From the NCBI RefSeq assembly GCF_019711315.1, contig NZ_CP081294.1, positions 558,001-622,000 of the forward strand: DNA of 64,000 bases. Direction: 5' to 3'. The notes under the pieces were generated by a model. The model was not told where the DNA came from, made no database searches, and saw only the letters and a list, made by a program, of their open reading frames with translations. Positions 55,064 through 63,641 of this stretch are shown here, piece by piece; position 1 is the first letter of the stretch, and each line of letters begins with the position of its first letter. The position numbers and the translations under genes were made by a program. This stretch comes from Qipengyuania gelatinilytica (GTDB taxonomy: Bacteria; Pseudomonadota; Alphaproteobacteria; Sphingomonadales; Sphingomonadaceae).

Positions 55064-56215
55064 TCAGGCCAGTTCGCGGGCAAGGCGCTCCATGAAGCGG
55101 GCGCCTTCCTCGAACTGCGATATCGCAAGCCATTCGTCGGGCTGGTGCGCCTGCTCGATCGACCCCGGCCCGCAGATCAGCGTCGGGAAGCCGGCCCTCT
55201 GGAATTGCCCGCCCTCCGCGCCATAGGCCACTTGCGAAGGCGCGGTATTCTCGCCTGTCAGCTTGCGGACGAACTCCACGGCGTCATCGCTGCCCGCATG
55301 CGTCATCGCAGGCGCGGATGCGAGCTGCTGCAACTCCACACCGGTGGCGGGAAACTTCGCCTTCATTTCCGCATCGACCTTGCCGCAGAGCTCCCTGAAG
55401 GGCTCGATCGCGGCGTCCGGATCGACATCGGGCGGGCACCTCAGGTCGAACACGAAACGTGCATGCCCGGCAAGGATGTTGACCGCCGTCCCGCCCTGCA
55501 TCTCGCCGATGGTAAGCGTCGCCTGCGGCGGATCGAAGCCATTGTCCGGATTGGCGCAAGCCTCGAGCTCGCGCGCGATCTCGGCCAGCTTCGACATCAG
55601 GTGAACCGCAACCATGTTGGCCGAAATGCCGTGGTCGACCAGCGAGCTATGCGCCTCGTGCCCCCGGATATTCACCTCGAAAGCGCAAATTCCCTTGTGG
55701 CCGGTGATGATCTTCATGCTGCTCGGTTCGCCGATGACGGCAAGGCGCGGCGCGGGAATGGTGACAGCCATCCGTTCGATCATGGCGGGTGCCCCCTTGC
55801 AGCCGACTTCCTCGTCATAGCTGATCGCCAGATGGACCGGCCTCGACCCTTTCACGAACTGCGGGACCCATGCCAGCGCGAGGGCAAGGAAACCCTTCAT
55901 GTCGCAGGTCCCGCGCCCGAAGTATTTCCCGTCGGCTTCCCGGACGATCCACGGATCGCTGCTCCAGTCCTGCCCTTCCACCGGCACCACGTCGCTATGT
56001 CCTGAAAGGATGACCCCACCCTCGACCACCTGGCCGCAGGTGGCGAACAGGTTTGCCTTGTCGCCGCCCTCGTTCGGCACCCTGTTCGAGGCGATGCCAT
56101 GTTCGCCCAGATAGGCCTCGACCCACTCGATCAGTGCAAGGTTGCTGCGCGCCGAAGTGGTGTCGAATGCCACCAGCGTTTCGAGGATCGATCGTGCCTT
56201 GGCCAAGTCCGTCAT
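55064..56215 (-). CDS. argE: Acetylornithine deacetylase
   Basis: The 383-aa M20 peptidase-family enzyme removes acetyl from N-acetylornithine for arginine synthesis. It has the metal ligands in 'GHSDVVPVEGQDW', 'YFGRGTCDMKGFLA' and 'SYDEEVGCKGA' (general base Glu), and the dimer-site His region 'GHEAHSSLV'. The C-terminal 'CGPGSIEQAHQPDEW' carries the last metal His. It is convergent with yghU and divergent from tRNA-Gln. Confidence 0.92.
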   Translation of the reverse strand: MTDLAKARSILETLVAFDTTSARSNLALIEWVEAYLGEHGIASNRVPNEGGDKANLFATCGQVVEGGVILSGHSDVVPVEGQDWSSDPWIVREADGKYFGRGTCDMKGFLALALAWVPQFVKGSRPVHLAISYDEEVGCKGAPAMIERMAVTIPAPRLAVIGEPSSMKIITGHKGICAFEVNIRGHEAHSSLVDHGISANMVAVHLMSKLAEIARELEACANPDNGFDPPQATLTIGEMQGGTAVNILAGHARFVFDLRCPPDVDPDAAIEPFRELCGKVDAEMKAKFPATGVELQQLASAPAMTHAGSDDAVEFVRKLTGENTAPSQVAYGAEGGQFQRAGFPTLICGPGSIEQAHQPDEWLAISQFEEGARFMERLARELA

Positions 56216-56295
56216 GAAAAGCGCTATCGCCCATAGAAACGCGAACTGCTACCCCTTCACATTCGCGATGGGGGCGTTATAGGAGCGCCCGCTGC

Positions 56296-56370
<75 letters not shown>

Positions 56371-56416
56371 GCCTCCTTCATTTGCGAAATCGCTGCGCAT
56401 CGCTAAGCCTGTGCGG

Positions 56417-57928
56417 ATGAGCGAAGCCGACCCGCGCAAAACTCCCGTCATCATTGGCGTTGGCCAGATCAACGATCGCCCCGAAGATCCCGGAGACGGG
56501 CTCGATCCGATCGGCTTGATGGCAGCAGCCCTGCGCCATGCCGACGAAGACGCCGGTGGCGACTGGCTGGCTCGCTGCGATTCGCTTTCGGTCGTGGCCC
56601 AATTGGCCTGGCCCCAGCTCAATCCGGTGGACGGGACGCTCGCCGAGACGCTCGGTATCGATCCTGCCCATCGCATGCAGACTGCCATGCCCAATGGCGA
56701 CAGTCCGATCCTGCTTCTACACGAAGCGGCCAACCGCATCGCTCGCGGCGAAGCGAGCGTTTGCGCAATAGTCGGCGGCGAGGCGCTGCGTACTGCGGCA
56801 AAGCTCGCTGCACTCAAACCACGCGACGATGGCGAAAAGCCCAATGCCTTGCGCGATGCGAGCCACCGCAAGCGGAGCGGCTATGCGCCCAGTTACGGCC
56901 TCGTCGTGCCGACCGACGTCTATCCGCTCTACGAAAATGCCGGACGCGCTGCCTATGGCCAGTCGCTCGCCGAAGGGCAGGCCGAAAGCGGCGCCATCTG
57001 GTCGGGCATGAGCGAAGTGGCCGCGGGCAACGACAGCGCGTGGATACGCGAGGCAGTCAGCGCGCAAGAGGTCATCACCCCCTCGCCGACCAACCGCCCG
57101 ATCGCTTTCCCCTACACCAAGCTCCAGGTCGCCAACTCATCGGTAAACCAGGGCGCGGGCTTCATCGTCACCAGCCTTGCCGAGGCGCGCGAGCATGGAG
57201 TGCCGGATGAGAAATTGGTGTTCGTCGGCCACGGCGCAGCGGCGCATGAGGACGGCAATTTCCTCGCCCGCGACCGCTACGACCATTCGCCCAGCCTCTC
57301 GACATCGATCGAGCGGACATTGGAACTGAACGGTGTGAGCGCCGACGACCTCGCCCATGTCGAGCTCTATTCCTGCTTCCCCTGTGTCCCCAAGATGGCG
57401 CGGCGCGTCCTCGGTTGGCCGCTCGATCGCCCGGCCACCGTCTTTGGCGGGCTGACTTTCGGCGGCGGCCCGATCGGCAATTATATGAGCCATGCGGTCG
57501 CCGAGATGGTGCTCCGCCTGCGCGGAACGACCGACAAGGGATTGCTGTTCGCCAATGGCGGATATGCCACGCACAATCACACCATACTCCTGTCCGGAGC
57601 TCCTACAGGCGCAAGCTTCCCGCAGGAATTCGACTACCAGCAGGAAGCCGATGCAAAGCGCGGGGCCGTTCCGGAACTGGACGAGGAATATCAAGGCGAG
57701 GCCGAGGTCGAAACCTATACGGTCCACTACGCGAGGGACGGATCGCCTCGCTCGGGCGTCGTGGTTGCCCGCACCCCCGAAGGCAAACGCACTCTCGCGC
57801 TGGTGCCGGGAAGCGATAGCGCCGCCCTGGCGTGGTTTACCGATGGCTCACACGAGCCGGTCGGCACAGCGGGATTGATCCTCCGGGACGAAAAGGGCAT
57901 GGGAATTTGGCAACGGGCCAATGCATAA
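56417..57928 (+). CDS. Thiolase-superfamily acetyl-CoA acetyltransferase-like protein
   Basis: The 503-aa protein is a divergent thiolase: 'TPVIIGVGQINDRPEDPG' at the start, 'ANRIARGEASVCAIVGGEAL' (nucleophile-region variant), 'VELYSCFPCVPKMARRVLGW' and the C-terminal 'GLTFGGGPIGNYMSHAVAEM'. The C-terminus adds a beta-rich domain of about 90 residues. Such proteins are annotated as acetyl-CoA acetyltransferases but lack clean catalytic Cys motifs, so the reaction is uncertain. ATG 56417 is used; GTG 56411 is 2 codons earlier. It may be co-transcribed with tRNA-Gln. Confidence 0.8.
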   Translation: MSEADPRKTPVIIGVGQINDRPEDPGDGLDPIGLMAAALRHADEDAGGDWLARCDSLSVVAQLAWPQLNPVDGTLAETLGIDPAHRMQTAMPNGDSPILLLHEAANRIARGEASVCAIVGGEALRTAAKLAALKPRDDGEKPNALRDASHRKRSGYAPSYGLVVPTDVYPLYENAGRAAYGQSLAEGQAESGAIWSGMSEVAAGNDSAWIREAVSAQEVITPSPTNRPIAFPYTKLQVANSSVNQGAGFIVTSLAEAREHGVPDEKLVFVGHGAAAHEDGNFLARDRYDHSPSLSTSIERTLELNGVSADDLAHVELYSCFPCVPKMARRVLGWPLDRPATVFGGLTFGGGPIGNYMSHAVAEMVLRLRGTTDKGLLFANGGYATHNHTILLSGAPTGASFPQEFDYQQEADAKRGAVPELDEEYQGEAEVETYTVHYARDGSPRSGVVVARTPEGKRTLALVPGSDSAALAWFTDGSHEPVGTAGLILRDEKGMGIWQRANA

Positions 57929-57970
57929 AAAGGGCAGGGCGCTACGCTAAAGATTACCCGAAAGAGAGTG

Positions 57971-58774
57971 ATGACTGACAAAGTATGGACGCCTATCAAA
58001 CATGTGCGCGTCGCTGACCAATGGGTTGCTGCGGCAAGCAGACAGGATTTCGTCGACGCCGCCCACAGTGATGCAAGTTTCGCCGACGAGCATGGGCGTG
58101 TGCGCACGCGATTGATTTTCGATTCAAACGGCCAAGGCGTTTCCATGGCCCGAACGAACCCGAAGTTTCGCCAAGCGCTCGAACACGCAGATGTGATTCA
58201 CGCTGATGGCCAGTTCATAGTCGATGTCTCCAGAAAATACTGCTCTGAGCCTATTCCGGAGCGCACACCGACAACGGATATGATCCATGATTTCGCCAAG
58301 GCTTGCGAGAAAAGTGGTCGCACTTTCTACCTTCTCGGAGCTCCCGAGGAGATCAACTCCGAGTGCGCACGCGTACTCAAGAGGATGTATCCGAAACTGA
58401 AGATCGTGGGGCGACACCATGGATTCTTCAAAGGTAGAGAGGAAGAGATACTCGCGGACATCGAGGAGAAGAAGCCCGACTTCTTGTGGGTTGGTTTAGG
58501 TAAGCCACTCGAGCAGGAATTCTGTGTGCAATACAAGGATCGTCTGGATGCGGTTTGGACCATCACTTGTGGTGGCTGCTTCAACTTCATCACCGGCGAC
58601 TACAGTCGGGCTCCGCAGTGGATGCAAGATGCGAGCTTGGAATGGCTGCATCGTATGATCATCAATCCCCGACACCTTTTCTGGCGCTATTTTACCACTA
58701 CGCCTCACGCTTTCGTTCTGGGCCACCGCCTCTCGGATGAGGCTACGAAGGTTTTCCAGTACGAGCCCGCCTGA
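57971..58774 (+). CDS. WecG/TagA/CpsF-family glycosyltransferase
   Basis: The 267-aa GT26 enzyme has 'NGQGVSMARTNPKFRQALEH', 'ADVIHADGQFIVDVSRKY', 'RTPTTDMIHDFAKACEKSGR', 'LWVGLGKPLEQEFCVQYKDR' and 'GGCFNFITG', the signature set of the family that transfers ManNAc(A) or related sugars to lipid-linked acceptors. The sequence has clearly lower GC and less biased codons than its acyl-CoA enzyme neighbours, which suggests insertion of a glycan gene. GTG 57968 immediately precedes the ATG. Confidence 0.92.
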   Translation: MTDKVWTPIKHVRVADQWVAAASRQDFVDAAHSDASFADEHGRVRTRLIFDSNGQGVSMARTNPKFRQALEHADVIHADGQFIVDVSRKYCSEPIPERTPTTDMIHDFAKACEKSGRTFYLLGAPEEINSECARVLKRMYPKLKIVGRHHGFFKGREEEILADIEEKKPDFLWVGLGKPLEQEFCVQYKDRLDAVWTITCGGCFNFITGDYSRAPQWMQDASLEWLHRMIINPRHLFWRYFTTTPHAFVLGHRLSDEATKVFQYEPA

Positions 58775-58847
58775 GCCATTCGATCGGTTGCTTTTCCAGA
58801 CCGGCTTGCCCAAGAGGTTCGGGCAACGAGAATCTTGGGAGCAGGCA

Positions 58848-59633
58848 ATGAGCGATTTCGAAACCATCCGGGCTGAGCGCGAGGGCAATGTCCTCACCAT
58901 CACGCTGAACCGCCCCGAGCGCTTGAATGCCTGCCCGCCTGCAATGGCGGACGAAATCTTTACCGCCATCCGCGATCTGGGCGATGCCCGCGCAGTCTTG
59001 CTGAAAGGCGAAGGCCGGGCCTTCTGCTCGGGTGCAGACCTTGCAGCGAATGCGGAAATGTCGGTCAGCGGCGGCGACCGCGCCTATGCTTCGCTCAGCC
59101 AGCATTACAACCCGATGGTCCAGGCGCTCGCCTCGCTGCCCGTTCCGGTGGTCTCGGTGGTCCAGGGTCCGGCAGCCGGTGTCGGCTGTTCCATCGCGCT
59201 GGCGGCAGACTTCGTGATTGCCGGCAAGAGCGGCTATTTCCTCCAGGCCTTCGCGAATATCGGCTTGGTTCCCGATGGCGGCTCCAGCTGGATGTTGCCG
59301 CGCCTGATCGGCACGGCGCAGGCGACCCGCATGGTGATGCTGGGCGAGAAGATCCACGCCGAAGAAGCGGAGCGTATCGGCCTGATCTATAAGTGTGTCG
59401 AGGACGATGCGCTCGCCGGAGAAGCGAAGGCGCTGGTCGAGCGACTGGCCGATGGGCCGACGGTAGCCCTCGGCCTCATGAAACAGACACTTCGCGACGG
59501 GCTGGAAATGGATTTCGCCGCCACTCTCGCCGCTGAGGCGAAGGCCCAGCGCAAGGCGGGCAGCACGCAGGATGCCGTCGAAGGCGCGCTTGCCTTCCTC
59601 CAGAAGCGCAAGGCAGCGTTCAAGGGCGCCTGA
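58848..59633 (+). CDS. Enoyl-CoA hydratase/isomerase, PaaG-like
   Basis: The 261-aa crotonase-fold protein has oxyanion-hole segments 'GEGRAFCSGADLAANAEMSV' and 'VQGPAAGVGCSIALAADFVI'. Where hydratases have catalytic Glu, it shows 'ANIGLVPDGGSSWMLPRLIG' with Asp and no second Glu, as in PaaG-type isomerases. ATG 58848 is preceded by GGGAGCAGG. It is 2 nt before the MaoC-like gene, so the pair is co-transcribed and probably acts on acyl-CoAs. Confidence 0.9.
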   Translation: MSDFETIRAEREGNVLTITLNRPERLNACPPAMADEIFTAIRDLGDARAVLLKGEGRAFCSGADLAANAEMSVSGGDRAYASLSQHYNPMVQALASLPVPVVSVVQGPAAGVGCSIALAADFVIAGKSGYFLQAFANIGLVPDGGSSWMLPRLIGTAQATRMVMLGEKIHAEEAERIGLIYKCVEDDALAGEAKALVERLADGPTVALGLMKQTLRDGLEMDFAATLAAEAKAQRKAGSTQDAVEGALAFLQKRKAAFKGA

Positions 59634-59635
59634 AC

Positions 59636-60451
59636 ATGACGGGCGTGTCCGAAGCCCAGTTGAGCGAATGGCAGAAGGCCGTTGGCCGCGAGATTGTGGA
59701 AGAGGAAACTCTGGCCCCTCTCGTCCTTTGCCGCTTCGCCCGCTCAGTCGGAAAGGAAGACGAACACGATCGGCCGCCCTTGCCGCATTGGGCATTTTTC
59801 CTGCCCAATCCGCTAAACGGAGAAATCGGGCCTGACGGACATCCGAAACGCGGCGGTTTCCTTCCTGACGTCACACTACCAAGGCGGATGTTCGCAGCAT
59901 CCAGCATCGAATTTCCCGGCGAACTCGATCTCGGCGCTTCCGCCAAGCAGACCAGCCGCGTCGCCGAGCTTACTCACAAGAGCGGACGAACGGGCGATCT
60001 GGTTTTCGCAAAGGTCGAGAAGCGGATCGAACAGGGCGGCGAGCTGCGGGTGCGCGAAGTCCAGACCTATGTCTACCGCGACGCAGGCGATCCCGTGCCC
60101 ATGCCGCAGCCCGCTGCCGAAGCTCCTGATGGCGAAGCCTGGCAACCCGACGAGGTTTCGCTGTTCCGCTTCTCCGCCGCGACCTGCAACGGCCATCGTA
60201 TCCATTACGATTATCCCTATACGACAGGTGTCGAAGGCTATCCGGCCCTGATAATCCACGGCCCCTTCACTGCCGCCAAGCTGGCGGACCTCGCCATGCG
60301 CAAGGGCGACCTTGCCAGCTTCAGTTTCCGCGCCACTGCACCGCTATTCCTGGGTGAGCCTGTCTATCTGCGCGAAGCAGCCGATGACAGCGTCGAGGCA
60401 GTGCGATGCGACGGCGTGACAGCGATGCAGGCCAACTTCTCCTACCGCTGA
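59636..60451 (+). CDS. MaoC-like / FAS1-type dehydratase, mesaconyl-C4-CoA hydratase-like
   Basis: The 271-aa protein is a double hot-dog hydratase: an N-terminal FAS1-like half ('PLPHWAFFLPNPLNGEIGPD', 'GFLPDVTLPRRMFAASSIEF') and a C-terminal MaoC half with the catalytic pattern 'FRFSAATCNGHRIHYDYPYT' and 'YPALIIHGPFTAAKLADLA'. Relatives hydrate mesaconyl-C4-CoA or related branched acyl-CoAs. No 3-hydroxypropionate-cycle partner is visible here. It is coupled to the preceding hydratase. Confidence 0.88.
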   Translation: MTGVSEAQLSEWQKAVGREIVEEETLAPLVLCRFARSVGKEDEHDRPPLPHWAFFLPNPLNGEIGPDGHPKRGGFLPDVTLPRRMFAASSIEFPGELDLGASAKQTSRVAELTHKSGRTGDLVFAKVEKRIEQGGELRVREVQTYVYRDAGDPVPMPQPAAEAPDGEAWQPDEVSLFRFSAATCNGHRIHYDYPYTTGVEGYPALIIHGPFTAAKLADLAMRKGDLASFSFRATAPLFLGEPVYLREAADDSVEAVRCDGVTAMQANFSYR

Positions 60452-60473
60452 AACATCTGTCTGGAAGACCGAC

Positions 60474-61160
60474 CTAACGGACTATCTGGCGGATATTCGC
60501 GAAGGCTTCGGCGGCGCGCAGATGGACCGTTGCGCCACGCGAGCGGGCGAGCGCTTCCAGAGCTTCGACGGAGCGCTCCTCAGGAAATGGTCGGACCTGC
60601 GATTCAAAGCACTTGAATGCGTCCAGCTTGCGCTCCAGCGTATCGGCGATGTCGATGTAGACGTTGGGAATGAAAGCCGGCGTCACCGGCGGCGCATACC
60701 AGTTCGTTTCCGAGAGCGTTTCGTAACACAGGATGCGGGCCGGGGCACGGTTGTGGCGCGGCCGGGCGGCCACCATTGCCGCCTGGAACACGATCGCATG
60801 GTCGCCGTGGATGTCCCCGTAGAAGGGCAGGAACAGCGTATCGGGCGAAACCGCCTGGACGATATCGCCGATCTCTGCATTCACCTGCGCTGCCGGAACA
60901 GTGTCGAGGGCGGCAGCCGGGAGGTCGAGTTCATGCGTTTCGGCGATATCCAGCAGTGCATGGGCCTTCTTCATTTCGGCACGCACCCGCGCCACGCCCT
61001 CCTCCGGGAAAGCGGGCGGCTGGCCGCGCGTTGCGACGAGCACATGGACCGCATGCCCTTCCTCGGCGAGGCGCGCCATGGTTCCGCCACACCCCAGCAC
61101 TTCGTCGTCAGGATGCGGAGCCACGACAAGCACGCGTCCGAGATCGTGAATCTTGTTCAA
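60474..61160 (-). CDS. PIG-L-family N-deacetylase
   Basis: The 228-aa zinc enzyme has 'VLVVAPHPDDEVLGCGGTMA' with the PHPDDE motif near residues 14-19 and 'YGDIHGDHAIVFQAA' with the third His. PIG-L proteins remove acetyl from GlcNAc-type sugars. ATG 61160 overlaps the formyltransferase stop (ATGA). With the formyltransferase it could make an N-formylated amino sugar for the polysaccharide locus. Confidence 0.92.
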   Translation of the reverse strand: MNKIHDLGRVLVVAPHPDDEVLGCGGTMARLAEEGHAVHVLVATRGQPPAFPEEGVARVRAEMKKAHALLDIAETHELDLPAAALDTVPAAQVNAEIGDIVQAVSPDTLFLPFYGDIHGDHAIVFQAAMVAARPRHNRAPARILCYETLSETNWYAPPVTPAFIPNVYIDIADTLERKLDAFKCFESQVRPFPEERSVEALEALARSRGATVHLRAAEAFANIRQIVR

Positions 61161-62083
61161 TCGTCCCTCCCGAGGATTTCATGCATGCGAAGAGGCTTCA
61201 CGCTATCACATTCCCATTCGAGAATTCGAAGAAGGCCGGATCCTGTCTGGACAGTAAGCCTATCCCCCTCGCGTTCGACGATCTGTCCGGGCGCTGCATG
61301 ATGAAGCCTTCCGCCCAAGACAGGTTCGCTGCTCCAGATCACGAGGCGATCCCCGCCCACATTCGTGAACGCACCGGGATATGGACGGCCGACAGCGCGG
61401 ACCAGCCGGTCGATCGCAGCGGCATCGGCTTTCCAGTCGATCAGCCCGTCACGCGCGGTCCGTTTCGCTGCCCATGTGGCATAACGCTCGTCCTGCACGC
61501 GGCGCGGTTCATTGCCGTCGGCAAGAAGCGGCAGGCACTGTTCCAGCATCTCGCGCAGCGCGACCATGTGCTTTTCGTATAGCTGAGCGGCAGTCTCGTC
61601 GGGCGCAAGGTGGAAATAGGACTGGGCGAGGATATCGCCGTCATCGGTCCCCTCCTCCATCCAGAACAGGCTTCCGGCAGTGATCTTCTCGTCGAGCAGG
61701 ATCGTCCAGGGAAGAGCCGCCCTTCCCCTCAGCCTGGGCAGAGCTGCCGGGTGGTAGCCAATCACCTTGCCGGGGCGAATGCCAAGGAACTCGCTCCCGC
61801 ACAGCTGCGACCAACCGACGACGAAGATGTAGTCGGGCCGTGCCTCGCGGATTGCATCGAGAGTTTGGGGATCATTGGTTTTCCCCGTGCGGAAGACTTC
61901 TGCTCCGAGCGTTTCCGCCTGCGGGCCAAGGTCGACGAAATCGGAGTGCCGTGAACTCAATTCCAGCGGAAGCGTCACCACCAGCGCCACTTCCCAGCCC
62001 TGTGCCTGGGCGAAGGCATCCAGCACCACTTCGGTGCTACCGACGGCTCCCACCACCACTGCGCGCTTGGTTCGCTGCTCCAC
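61157..62083 (-). CDS. Formyltransferase-family protein (sugar N-formyltransferase candidate)
   Basis: The 308-aa protein has the formyl-THF transferase core: 'IFVVGWSQLCGSEFLGIRPG', the catalytic Asn/His/Asp set in 'IGYHPAALPRLRGRAALPWT' and 'EGTDDGDILAQSYFHLAPDE', then an Fmt-like C-terminal part. It lacks the Fmt tRNA-binding arrangement and lies between a sugar deacetylase and a glycosyltransferase, so a 4-amino or 2-amino sugar is the likely substrate. The catalytic N is seen as 'GYHPAALP', a variant of the usual NxHxSLLPxYRG in which the Asn is replaced by Gly or shifted. Confidence 0.82.
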   Translation of the reverse strand: MEQRTKRAVVVGAVGSTEVVLDAFAQAQGWEVALVVTLPLELSSRHSDFVDLGPQAETLGAEVFRTGKTNDPQTLDAIREARPDYIFVVGWSQLCGSEFLGIRPGKVIGYHPAALPRLRGRAALPWTILLDEKITAGSLFWMEEGTDDGDILAQSYFHLAPDETAAQLYEKHMVALREMLEQCLPLLADGNEPRRVQDERYATWAAKRTARDGLIDWKADAAAIDRLVRAVGRPYPGAFTNVGGDRLVIWSSEPVLGGRLHHAAPGQIVEREGDRLTVQTGSGLLRILEWECDSVKPLRMHEILGRDD

Positions 62084-63301
62084 TCAGCCCACCTTGCGCT
62101 TTTCCGCAAAAGCAGGACGCGGCGCGAGGTTTTCGGCGGGCTTGTCGGTCGGACGAGGCTTGGTCGGCCCGCCGGAAAGTCTGAGCAAGTCCATCTCGTA
62201 GAGCAGCATGCGATTGACGATCTCGACGTCATATGTGCGCTCGGCACGCGTGCGCGAACGCGTCGCCATGTCGAACACGAGGTTCGGCTCGGCCACGAAT
62301 TTCATCATCGCGCGCGCAAGATCATCCGCATTGCCGGGTTTTACGAGAAACCCGTTTGACCCGTCGTCGATCGCATCGCGGCAACCGGGCATGTCGGTCG
62401 TGATCACGGCCCGCCCCGTCGAAAGCGCTTCGAGGATCGTGCGCGGAAGCCCCTCGCGATAAGTGGATGGCAGGACGAATACCGAACTGTCGGCTAGAAA
62501 AGGCCGCACGTCGTCGGTCCCCGGCACGAATTCGACAGGATAATCCCGCGCAAAGCCGGCTATTTCGTCTTTTGTGAAGCCCGCGGGGTTCTCCCCATCA
62601 ATATGTCCGAGCACAGTAAACTCGCAGCGATCGCAAGACCGCTTCACCACGCTTGAGGCCTCGAGGAATTCGAGGATGCCCTTGTTGCGCAACAGGCGGG
62701 CTACCAGCAGGAAGTGCATCCTGCCATGAGGTGGCTCGACCTTGGGAAAGCGCTGCAGGTCGACCCCGGAACCCGGGACCTGAAGGACGTTCTGATCGGG
62801 CCCGATAATGCCCAGGTCCAGCATGTCCCGACGGTCGTCCGAATTGAAAACGAAGATCGTCTGCGCCCGGCGCACCGCCAGCCGGTAGAGGCGCGCCACT
62901 GCCGAACGGATCAGCGGGCGGACGCCGCTATCCGGGCTGAAGACATGCCCCAGTCCCGACATCAGCGGGAAGAAGCGCGGAATGCCGAGCAGCCGCGAGA
63001 CCAGGCCACCGTAGACGATCGGCTTTTGCGTATAGGCAAGAACCAGTTCGGGCCGCTCGCGCAGGAACAGGAAGAAATATTGGAGCATCAGCCAGAGATC
63101 GGCGAATGGGTTCATCCCTGCCCGGCTCATCGGGACCGTGCGAAACGCGATGCCGCTTTCGGCCAGTTCGCGTTCGACCTTCTCATCGTGATCGGGAGCG
63201 ACAGCCACGACTTCGTGTCCGTTCGCCTTCATCGCCCGCAGCAAGTCGCCGCGAAAATTCGTCAGCGAATATGCGAGGCTCGATAATACGACGATCTTCA
63301 A
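62084..63301 (-). CDS. Glycosyltransferase family 4
   Basis: The 405-aa GT-B enzyme begins 'LKIVVLSSLAYSLTNFRGDL', and has 'QVPGSGVDLQRFPKVEPP' and 'FLLVARLLRNKGILEFLEA', then the donor-site 'STYREGLPRTILEALSTGRA' with the E-x7-E motif. It is similar in layout to GalNAc/bacillosamine-type transferases such as PglA. The TTG at 63301 is chosen because it starts the Rossmann beta-strand; the in-frame extension to 63547 has no family-like character. It abuts the formyltransferase start with no gap. Confidence 0.9.
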   Translation of the reverse strand: MKIVVLSSLAYSLTNFRGDLLRAMKANGHEVVAVAPDHDEKVERELAESGIAFRTVPMSRAGMNPFADLWLMLQYFFLFLRERPELVLAYTQKPIVYGGLVSRLLGIPRFFPLMSGLGHVFSPDSGVRPLIRSAVARLYRLAVRRAQTIFVFNSDDRRDMLDLGIIGPDQNVLQVPGSGVDLQRFPKVEPPHGRMHFLLVARLLRNKGILEFLEASSVVKRSCDRCEFTVLGHIDGENPAGFTKDEIAGFARDYPVEFVPGTDDVRPFLADSSVFVLPSTYREGLPRTILEALSTGRAVITTDMPGCRDAIDDGSNGFLVKPGNADDLARAMMKFVAEPNLVFDMATRSRTRAERTYDVEIVNRMLLYEMDLLRLSGGPTKPRPTDKPAENLAPRPAFAEKRKVG

Positions 63302-63641
63302 CTTCGCGGGTCCTTCCGGCCGGTTCTCGTGCCATGTTCTCCGGAGGACGGGAAAATTCGTCCTCCACGCAAGGACATAATCGGCGCGAAGCGGGCGCGG
63401 GTTCAATCGGCAATAGGGGGCATACTCCTTTGAGATGGCACCGGGACGATCAGGCCAAATGGGTAAGGACCTGCCCATCCGTTCCGACATGGGATTAGCC
63501 CCACCACCACCTTGGGCTGATTGCGACCATTCCGGTTGATGTCTCATTGCGCCGCTGCCCAGCGTGCCGTGATCGACTATCCCTGAGCCTCACCGATTTC
63601 TTGTCCCACCATCCGCACGCACAGGAAGGCCGATCGCCAGC
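63302..63641. other. Divergent intergenic region of the polysaccharide locus
   Basis: About 340 bp separate the divergent glycosyltransferase and CapD-like genes. It should contain both promoters. I see no gene, tRNA or clear dyad. Confidence 0.4.
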
